In this document: positions 32,809 to 42,100 of the stretch, piece after piece
How the letters are laid out: the number at the start of each line of letters is the position of its first letter
Position numbering within the stretch: the first letter of the stretch is position 1
DNA from: PGYR01 sp034670025
GTDB taxonomy: Bacteria > Bacteroidota > Ignavibacteria > Kapaibacteriales > UBA2268
DNA length: 64,000 nt
Assembly (NCBI GenBank): GCA_034670025.1
Contig: JAXMOE010000006.1
Location: 62,001 to 126,000, forward strand
Reading direction: 5' to 3'
Notes under the pieces: generated by a model
The model's input: the letters and a program-made list of their open reading frames with translations, nothing else
What the model was told of the DNA's origin: nothing
Database searches by the model: none
Made by a program: the position numbers and the translations under genes

Positions 32809-35121
32809 ATGGCAAAATCAGCTACTAAAAGCAAAAAGACTGCGAGCGCAGAAGAAGAAAAGAAAAAAAAGAAAGCGACTAAATCTACTACGAAGAGTAA
32901 GGCAAAAGCTGCATCTACTAATGGTAAATCGTCTACGAAAAAGAAGACTACGAAAAAGACAGCTCCTAAGTCGAAGAGTAAAGCTAAGAAAGCTGTAACT
33001 AAAGAGAAGACTAAAGTAGGCAAAACTTCTAAGTCTAAATCACTAAAGACTCACACTATGACTTTCGGTGGTAAGGAAGTTAAAGTTCAAATGTATTCTA
33101 AGTTTGATTTCAGTGGCTACGACAAAGAGCAGGTAATCGACTGGTATAAGCTTCAGTTAATGGGTAGAAAGTTAGACGACAAAGCTGCACTTTATTTGAA
33201 GATGGCTAAGGGTTGGTCTTATCATGCTCCTTTTGCTGGGCACGATGGTATTCAGTTGGCTCTTGGTCAAGCATTTAGACCAAGTAAGGATTACTTATTC
33301 CCTTACTATCGTGATTTTATGACTTCACTTGCCGCTGGTATGACTCCTGTTGAAATTATATTAAACGGATTGTCAAAAGACACAGACGTAGCTGGTGGTG
33401 GTCGCCATATGTCCAATCACTTTGCAAAACCAGAAATTAATGTTCAGAACGTATCGTCATGTACTGGTAACCACTCACTCCACGCTGCTGGATTGGGTAG
33501 AGCTATCAAAAAATATGATGGTGATGAGATAGTGTTTTACTCAGGTGGTGATTCTGCTTGTGCTGAGGGTTATTTCTACGAAGCAATAGCTGCCGCGGAC
33601 TTGGACAAAGCTCCTGTAGTATTTGTTATTCAAAACAATATGTTTGGTATTTCTGTTCCTTTGGAGCAGGTGTCGTCAAACTTGGTTGTGTCTGACAACT
33701 TCATTGGTTTCCCTAACACTAAGATTATAGAGTGTGATGGTAGAGATCCATTTGATTCTGATAGAGCATTGCAAGCGGCAATGGATTATATCAGAGCTGG
33801 TAAAGGTCCTGCTATTGTTCACGCTGAGTGTGATAGAATTGGTTCGCATTCCAATTCGGATAAACAAGACAATTATAGACCTGGAGATGAGATAGAAGGT
33901 GCGGTACTAAGAGACCCACTAATGCAGTTCAGATATAGGTTGATTGAGAAGAAGTATTTGACAAAAAAAGAGTTAGAAGAAATAGAAGGCGGAATAAAGC
34001 AACAGATCTTCGATGCCGCTGATGAAGCAGAAGCTGCACCAGATGCAGATGGTAAGAGCTGGCCTGACTTTATTTTCTCTACACCTTTTGCTGGGCCTGA
34101 TGCTGATACTGAGTATCCGCTTGACTCAGATGCGGAGAACGTAAATCTGATTGAAGGAATTAACAGAACACTTAAGCAAGAGTTCAGAGCTAACCCTAAT
34201 ACTTATATGTGGGGACAAGACATTGGTAAAGGTGGTGTGTTCAACGTAGTGAAAGGAATGCCAGAGGAATTTGGAAGAGAAAGAGTATTCAACGCAGCTA
34301 TTGCAGAAGATATGATTGTAGGTACAGCTAATGGATTTAGCCGCTACCGTGATGATATTAGAGTAGTGATAGAGGGTGCGGAGTTTGCTGATTATTTTTG
34401 GCCTGCTATGGAGCAGTTCATTGAGTTGACTCACGAACATTGGAGAACAAGAGGGCAGAACTCTGCTAATGTAACACTTAGATTGGCTTCTGGTGGATAT
34501 ATACAAGGTGGCTTGTACCACTCGCAAAACTTGGAAGCTGTGTTTACTTCTATACCAGGTATGAGAGTAGTTGTTCCTGCTTTTGCTGACGACGCTATGG
34601 GGCTTTTGAGAAACTGTATTCGTTCAGAAGGGCCAACTATGTTCTTAGAGCCGAAGTTCTTATACAACTTCAAAGCTGCCGCTGGACCTGTAAGCGATGA
34701 AGATTGGGTAGTGCCATTTGGTAAAGGAAAAATCAGAAAAGAAGGCACAGATGTAACTGTAGTTAGTTATGGCAATGGTGTACACATGAGCTTATTTGCT
34801 GCCGAGAAATTGGAAGCGGAAGGCAAATCAGTTGAAGTGATTGACTTGCGTTCGCTTATTCCTTGGGACAAAGACATTGTGTTAGAGTCAGTTAAGAAGA
34901 CTAATAGATTAGTTGTAGTTCATGAGGACAATACAACTGGTGGATTTGGTGGCGAAATTGCTTCTACTATTACAGAGTTAGCTTTCAATGATTTGGATGC
35001 CCCAGTATTGAGGTTAGGTTCTGAAGATTGTCCAGTAGGATTTGCTAAATCTTATGAAGATGAAATATTGATAAACGTAGATAGTGTAAAAGCTAAAATA
35101 GAAGAATGTTTAAATTTTTAG
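32809..35121 (+). CDS. 2-oxoacid dehydrogenase E1, fused alpha and beta subunits, with lysine-rich tail
   Basis: This 770-residue enzyme decarboxylates a branched-chain 2-oxo acid or pyruvate with thiamine diphosphate and passes the acyl group to E2. Alpha and beta parts are joined. The alpha part (about 85-430) has the TPP motif GGDSACAEGYFYEAIAAADL then VIQNNMFGIS. The beta part (about 440-770) includes NAAIAEDMIVGTANGFS, the EDNTTGGFGGEIAS segment and SEDCPVGFA. Residues 1-85 are almost all Lys, Ala, Ser and Thr (for example KKKTTKKTAPKSKSKAKK), like a histone-H1 tail, which is unusual for an E1. I started at ATG 32809 after GGAG. No E2 or E3 genes are next to it. Confidence 0.92.
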   Translation: MAKSATKSKKTASAEEEKKKKKATKSTTKSKAKAASTNGKSSTKKKTTKKTAPKSKSKAKKAVTKEKTKVGKTSKSKSLKTHTMTFGGKEVKVQMYSKFDFSGYDKEQVIDWYKLQLMGRKLDDKAALYLKMAKGWSYHAPFAGHDGIQLALGQAFRPSKDYLFPYYRDFMTSLAAGMTPVEIILNGLSKDTDVAGGGRHMSNHFAKPEINVQNVSSCTGNHSLHAAGLGRAIKKYDGDEIVFYSGGDSACAEGYFYEAIAAADLDKAPVVFVIQNNMFGISVPLEQVSSNLVVSDNFIGFPNTKIIECDGRDPFDSDRALQAAMDYIRAGKGPAIVHAECDRIGSHSNSDKQDNYRPGDEIEGAVLRDPLMQFRYRLIEKKYLTKKELEEIEGGIKQQIFDAADEAEAAPDADGKSWPDFIFSTPFAGPDADTEYPLDSDAENVNLIEGINRTLKQEFRANPNTYMWGQDIGKGGVFNVVKGMPEEFGRERVFNAAIAEDMIVGTANGFSRYRDDIRVVIEGAEFADYFWPAMEQFIELTHEHWRTRGQNSANVTLRLASGGYIQGGLYHSQNLEAVFTSIPGMRVVVPAFADDAMGLLRNCIRSEGPTMFLEPKFLYNFKAAAGPVSDEDWVVPFGKGKIRKEGTDVTVVSYGNGVHMSLFAAEKLEAEGKSVEVIDLRSLIPWDKDIVLESVKKTNRLVVVHEDNTTGGFGGEIASTITELAFNDLDAPVLRLGSEDCPVGFAKSYEDEILINVDSVKAKIEECLNF

Positions 35122-35213
35122 ATTGAGTGTGAATTAGCGGTTCAGATGTGTGGAATTAATCTGACACTGTTATAACATAATTACACACAACAAAAATAAA
35201 AACGGAAATAAAT

Positions 35214-35258
35214 ACTTACCCGAATGTTCATTAATTGGATATTCGGGTAAGTTGTTTT
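35214..35258 (+). terminator. Intrinsic terminator with weak T tract after the E1 gene
   Basis: ACTTACCCGAAT (35214-35225) pairs perfectly over 12 bases with ATTCGGGTAAGT (35241-35252), with a 15-base loop. The following TGTTTTAT is only moderately T-rich. It overlaps the promoter of the next gene, whose TTG lies in the loop. Confidence 0.75.
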
Positions 35259-35265
35259 ATATTTG
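35235..35265 (+). promoter_or_regulatory. Bacteroidota-type promoter of the TPR protein gene
   Basis: TTG at 35235-35237 and TATATTTG at 35258-35265 are separated by 20 bases, matching the -33 and -7 elements. Transcription would start about 85 bases before the ATG at 35359. The -33 TTG lies inside the loop of the preceding terminator hairpin. Confidence 0.5.
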
Positions 35266-35358
35266 TATGCTAGGTAGAATGGAAAGTGTGCATAACTTTC
35301 TATTGTTTACTATCGGTTAGAAAATAATTATAAATGATTGACAAATAAGGAATTGAAG

Positions 35359-36069
35359 ATGTCAAACTCGGAAGAGCAAGAAGAATTACAAATTGGTAGA
35401 AAGTTAACTGAAGACATAGTTGACGACGATACTGCTGAAAAGTTAAAGAAAAATGGAACAATATTAGGAATATTCTTAGTGGTTATATTGGCTGCTGTGG
35501 GGTATTACTATTATAGTTCAACACAAGCTGAGAAGTCAGAGGCAGAAGCCGCAGTTGCTTTAAGTAAGGTGCTTACTGAGTACGAAGCAGGCAATTATGC
35601 TGTTGCTTTAGACGGTGGTGCAGGTGCTGATGGTAGTGAAGTTACTGGTTTGACTAACATAGCTAATAAGTATGATGATGTTGCCGAAGGAAAGTTAGCA
35701 GCACTATATGCTGGTAATGCATATATAGAAAGTGGTCAGTATGACGACGCCAAACAATACTTTGAGAAGGCAAGTTCGAGCGATGCAAACTTAGTTAAGT
35801 CAGGAGCTTATGCTGGATTGGCATTGGTCGCAGAAAACAATAGTGATTATGCTAACGCAGCTGAGAACTATAATAAAGCGGCTAATAATTTGGAAGAGCC
35901 GACATTGAAAGCGAAATATCTTTTTTACTCTGCACTTAACAATGAGGCTGCAGGTAACAAAGATGAAGCAAAAAAAATATATGAGTCAATTGTAGATATA
36001 GCAGAGAGTTCTGAATTCGCAAAGCAATCAAAAGCGAAATTGGCAAGTCTTGGCACAAAAATTGATTAG
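35359..36069 (+). CDS. TPR membrane protein, YfgM-like
   Basis: The 236-residue protein has a short acidic cytoplasmic N-terminus, one transmembrane helix near residues 38-56 (NGTILGIFLVVILAAVGYYY), and then TPR-type repeats, for example KLAALYAGNAYIESGQYDDA and KAKYLFYSALNNEAAGNKDE. This is the layout of YfgM, which links the Sec translocon to periplasmic chaperones, but the similarity is in architecture, not in clear signature residues. I chose the start at 35359, where an ATG follows AAGGAATT, over an in-frame TTG at 35338. It lies just before the giant T9SS protein but has its own promoter. Confidence 0.8.
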   Translation: MSNSEEQEELQIGRKLTEDIVDDDTAEKLKKNGTILGIFLVVILAAVGYYYYSSTQAEKSEAEAAVALSKVLTEYEAGNYAVALDGGAGADGSEVTGLTNIANKYDDVAEGKLAALYAGNAYIESGQYDDAKQYFEKASSSDANLVKSGAYAGLALVAENNSDYANAAENYNKAANNLEEPTLKAKYLFYSALNNEAAGNKDEAKKIYESIVDIAESSEFAKQSKAKLASLGTKID

Positions 36070-36166
36070 AATACTAATGCTAAAGAGCATTTAGTGAATA
36101 AAAAACACAAATAATAATGAAACTAAAAGTTAATTTTTTAATAATAATTTGTTTATTGGAGGTATT

Positions 36167-39100
36167 ATGCAACGATTAATTCGTCTTTGCGTACTCATGG
36201 CCTTCGCATTTATCCTGTCTTCTAGTTCAGGATTTGCGCAGACCCAAGTAAAAATATCCGGAAGGATAGCTCCAGGTGATGTTAGAGTCTTTGTCAAGGA
36301 CTCCACATATTTAGTCGAAAGAGAATATGTGGTTGGCGGGACGCTAATCATTGAGCCGGGAACAGTAGTCTATTTCCATCCTAACGGAAGGTTAATAGAT
36401 TCAACAGGTGGTAGAATCATCGCAGATGGTTTTGCTGAAGCTACTTATAATGCAAATCCACATGGAATTGATCCATTAGGTATTGCAGGAACTAATCAAA
36501 ATCCGTTTAGCTGGACTGGCTACGCAGATTTTGACTATTTTAATTTTGATGGAACTAATCCACCAGAAACTGATGTTATAAGAACATTGGATGTAACAAC
36601 TGATAGGGATAAATCTGTACACCCTGACAAATACAACTACATATTTAATGTTGTATTAGATAAGGTAAACAGAAAGATTATTGACTTAGACGCTATGGAT
36701 GCGGCTATTGTTGATGCTGATCCTGATTTAGAGATTGTTTCTTTTGAAGAAGCAATTGTTTACGTTGCTGCTAGATTAAACCAAGACCCTAACAATGATG
36801 TAAATCTTAATGTTAGACCTTGGAGAAGAATTGGTGGTAACAACGTAGATGTTGTTCAAGAGAAAATTAGATTTGTTGGTCAACCAATAAATAATGTATC
36901 AGTTGAGTGGGGACACGTTTTAGTACTTCCGGGTGCTAGAGCAGCTTTCTTCAGAAATGTTTCTTTTGAGAACTTCAAAAAAGATACTACTGTTGATAGT
37001 GATCCTATTTACTTCGAAAACAATAACGCTGCAGATTGGACTGCTGTTAACAACAAATTAAATATGTTGACTAACGGTAGTGGTGGTGCTATTACAACTT
37101 TCGCTTCTAGAACTTGGTTGTTAGATGTTGACTTTATTGGCAACAGATCAAGATTCAGAGGTGGTGCTCTTCAAATTTTGCAAGCTCCAAAAGAGATGCC
37201 AAAAGTAATGAGTGCTAATGATTTAGCGAACTTCGTTGGTTATTACCCAGCGAACAAAAACCCTAATATTACTGACAGAGATGGTAGTCCTTCTACTATA
37301 GTAGAGCAAAACCCAATCATTGCGATTGATAGAATTGACTCTCCTGGTTCTGGTAGTACTGGTTCTGAACTTTCTGATTATGAAAGAATGGGACACGATG
37401 ACGGTCGTTTGGCTGTTTATTTAGGTAGAATGAGAAATTTAAACTTCGAAGATAACGTAGTTCAGTTAGCAAATTATGGTCAGACTACTGTAGGTAATCC
37501 ACCAGTAAGAATCGTATCTGATTTGTTAAATGAGCCAGCTATGTATCCACAGACTTATGGTAACCACGCTTATGGTGGTGCAATCTATATTTCTGGTGAA
37601 GTTACTATGGAAAGAAACAAAATGGACATTGGTTTTGGTATCAACAATAGTATTATGGTTGATGGCAATGAGGTGTTCTTTGATGAATTGGATTCATTCG
37701 TTGCTGAAGGTAACGAAGCTAACAACTATCAATCTAATGGTAGTTCTTTTGGTTCTCGTGGTGGTGCTATCTACTCTGGTAGATATACTTCACTACAAGT
37801 AGCTGGTCACTTTGAGTCTAATATGACTGGTGCAGAATACTTAACTGATGAAGTTGTAGGTTCTGTTGCAGGTCTTTACTCTATGGGTGGTGCTATATTT
37901 GTTGAGAATTCTTTGAACAGACTATTTGTAAAAGGTGGTCCTGCTAGAGAAGATGTAAGTAATCCAACAAGATTTGAAGGTAATATGTCAGGTGCTGGTG
38001 GTGCTATCTATGTTGATGGTAACACTAACCCAATGTTAACTACTATTATTGGTGGTTCTGACGCATTATTAGAAACAAGAGATTATGGTTTTGATATTCA
38101 ATTTAACAACAACTCTGCTATTTCTTGGGGTGGTGCAATCTATTCTAAGAGACAAGGTAGTATAACTGGTGCTGGTGGTATTAATAGCCAAGAGCTTATC
38201 GGTTATGGTGGTAAATTCCCAATCAGATTTGAAGGTAACACGGCTGGCTATGCTGGTGGTGCTGTTCACTTCCAAATTCCGACTGCTGATAATCCTCCTT
38301 ACTTCCAAAGAGCTGTTCAATTATCAAGAGCAATGTTCAGAGATAACACAGTTGGTGCTAATGTAGCTGACAAAAATTTAGGTCAGTTAAGAGGTGGTGG
38401 TGCCATCTACTCTAACGGTGGTGATTTGAACTTAGTAAAAGGTGTTGAATTTGATGGTAACATGGTTTATAACGGAAACGGTGGTGCTGTTTCTATGATT
38501 GAGCCTTATAACTTAAACAAGAGATACTTCGCTACTGATGCGGATAATATTACTTATGACGCTAATGGCGTTGCAACTAATATGAGTTCAAGAGATGACA
38601 TATTTACTTATGACACTACTGATGCTAAATTCCCACCAGATGCAAGAATGCTTACAGTATTCAAGAACAACGAAGCTATTTATGAAGTAAGAGCAGAAGA
38701 CGAACAAGGTTCGGGTGCAACTCAGTTTGCTGAAGGTGTATTCAGAACTAGAAGTCCTTTGTTAGCTAACTATCATACTAGTGCTTCTGTAGGTTATGCA
38801 GTTGGTTTGTTTGGTACTATTGTTAAGTTCACTCAAGGTGGCGAAAAATGGGAATACCCAGAATCAAATACTAATCACAGATTAACTGATGTTGAATTTG
38901 TTACTGCAAGTACTGGTTATATCGTTGGTGCTCAAGGTATCATGAAGAAAACAACTGATGCTGGTAACACTTGGTTCGACATTAATACTGGAACTAACAA
39001 TCAATTTAATGATTTTTATTCTATTGGTCAAAATGATCTATATGCTGTAACTAACAACGGTTTGATTTACGAATCACACGATGCTGGTGCTTCTTGGACT

Positions 39101-42100
39101 ACTATGCAACCACAGATGCAAGATCTGAATGGTGTATATTATGGTAGTTTGAATACTGGTTTTGTTGTTGGTGATGACAGAATGATATTAAGAACTAAAG
39201 ATGGTGGTGCTAACTGGGAAGAAGTTGTACCTCCAATCCCTAACTACGATTTACAAAAAATCTTCTTTACTAGTGTTGACAAAGGTTTCATCATTGGTAA
39301 CAGAGGTACTATGTTATCTACTACTGATGGTGGTGACTCATGGTTTACTGTAGATGTTGATACAAGAGCTAACTTAACTGATATAGTATTTATTTCAGCT
39401 ATGAAAGGTTTTGTAACTACTGTTTATGGTGACATGTTAACTACTGAAGATGGTGGTGCTACTTGGACTAAGATGGAAGATTTGACAAGATTCGGTCTTC
39501 AAGGTGTTCACTTTGCTTCTAACTCAACTGGTTTTGCTGTAGGTGACTACGGTACTTTGTTGAAGACTGAAGATGGTGGTGCTACTTGGAACGAAGTTAA
39601 TCCTTCTGACGCTGGTCACTATGATGTAGCTAGAATGCACCCAGGTACTAATTTACCAGAAAATGGTATTGGTCTTGGTGGTGCAATGTACATATTAGAT
39701 AGTGCTAATGTACAGGTATTAGATAGAATAGATACAGTATCTTTCAATAGAGTAAGATTGTTGAATAACACTGCTTACACAGGTGCTGCAATTTATTCTG
39801 ATAACTATGACTTGAAATTAATATTCCAAAACTCATTAATCTCAGCTAACACTGCGTTGACTGATATTGGTGTAGAACAAAATGCTATTCATGGCCCTAT
39901 GGTTCAAGATGGTAACGGTGGTATTGCTGAGAATGAAGCTTCTTCTGATTTAGCAAGTGCTGTTATCTATGGTGAATTACAAGGTCCATTGCCAGTTGGT
40001 ACTGGTCCAGAAGCGGGTAACTCTGTTTATGGTAACAATGCAAGATTTATCGTAAGATTACCAGATGCTCCGAACACTAAAGGTGTTTTAGCTGGAAGCA
40101 TTGGTCTTGGATTGGGTGGTACTAACCCGTTGAATGGTAACTATTGGGGTAATACGGAAGCTAATGTAACTGTAGAAGTAATAAACGACTTGGGTTACCC
40201 ATTAGCTGACAATGAGACTTTCTTTGTCGAAGGTGACGGAAGTTCTCCATTGCCATTCGTAAGAGGATCGTCTAACCCATTAGAACAAGGTCCATTTGAA
40301 TCAATATTTGATGAATACACTTATACTCCAATATTATTAGAAAATGCTGCTGGTGATGAAAATACTCCTGCTGCTACTAGCTTGAACGAGCAACTATTAA
40401 TGTCTGGTAAAGTATATGACTTATATGACAAAGGTACTGATATCAAAACTGCTGATTACTCTAAGAGAATCATGAGCCCTATTGAGGACTTTGCAGTTGG
40501 TATACCTTACAACACTGAAAGATTTACTGATGAAGGTCAACCTTCGTTTGGTAAGTATGTTAAGAGAATGACTAGAGATCCATATTGTGTTGGTCTATTA
40601 GACGACAATGGTGATTTGAAATTCCCTTATATTACTGCACTACAATCTGAGTTTAAAGCTAACCCTGAAGGCGATTTCTATCACCCAATTGGTTACCCTC
40701 TATACTTAGAAACTAAAGTAGATTATGCAGGTCTTGCAGAAAGAAGCAACCACATACCTGAAACTAAAAATCAAACAGTATTCTTCGTTATTAACGAAAC
40801 TACTACTGATTTTATCAGAGTAAACTTAGAGCAAGTTTCTGAAGTAGCTCCTTACAGAGAAGTGTTCAGAAGCAGAGTTGAGTTTGTTCCTGATTCAAGT
40901 AACAGAACTCCTAACACATTGTTAAGAAGAACAAACGAAGGTTTATTCAACTTTGGTGTTGGTTATAGCTTACTTTCTGAGCTAGAAGACAATGGTTATA
41001 ATGAAGTTGGTGCTTCATTGCCAGGTAGAAAATACGAAGCTGATTACCGTCAATTAGGTGGTGTTAATGATTTATTCAGTAACAGACCTTCTATTGACCA
41101 AAACCCTAACATTGACAATGGCAATGGTATGGTTACTTACTTTGCAGGTGAAAGATATGACGCACTTCCAGTTGATACTGGTGATGTGATTAGAGTTGTA
41201 TCAAGACAAGTACTTTGGAAAGAAGGTGTTGTAAAAGCTTACGAAGATGGTATTTCTTTCAAGATTGAAAGAAGCACTTATCCTCCAGTATTTACTGGTG
41301 ATATAGTTGAATTACAAAATGATACATTAATGAAATTAATCCCATCATTAGATCCTATTAAGAGAGCTAATGACTTGATGGATACACTTTATTACACAGA
41401 TTTTGCTAACACTATTTTCTTGAGAGAAGATAGAGATTATCCTGGAAACTTTAATGATGGCAGAGATAGTATATTATCTATCACAGCTGTTGATTCTAAT
41501 AGTTTCTATGATCCAAGAGCATTGGCTGATGGTGATAACTATACTTACTTAACTTATGAGTGGAATGTAGAAAATAACTCTGGTTTAGCTAATTGGTTAC
41601 AAGCAGATACTATTTATGCAAATGACAACAATTCAACTAAAGACGGAGCTACTGGTTACGTTGTGTTGAAAGGTAGTCCAGTGAATCCTTATGTAGTGCC
41701 TGGTGGCGAAACAGTTGAAATTACAGCTGCTAACTATCCTCCTCACTACAGAACATTAGATTCATTGGTTGCTTCTGGTCTATTCAATGATGAGCAATTA
41801 GATAAGTTTGTAGAGACTTTTGGTCCTTACTACAATGCTGGTTCTTATGATACTGATAGAGCAAGATATTTACAACAAGATACTATAGACTTTGGCGGTG
41901 CTAACGGATGGAGAGCTGAGTACGAATTTAAGATATTCGTAGTTGACGAAATTCCTGAGTACATAGAACCAGATGAGGCTGTTGTTGAGAAATATCGTTA
42001 CGAAGCTGACGGTGTTACTATTAAAGATATCATTGCTATCTATGAGCCAACTGTGTTGACTTGTGGGCAAACTAATCAAGAAGAACCAAGATTAATAGCT

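Noticed and set aside
37570..38500. Regularly spaced GGTGGTGCTATCTA-like DNA that could look like a CRISPR array
   Set aside because: The repeats are in one reading frame and encode GGAIY motifs of a beta-helix. Spacing varies and no spacers or cas genes exist.
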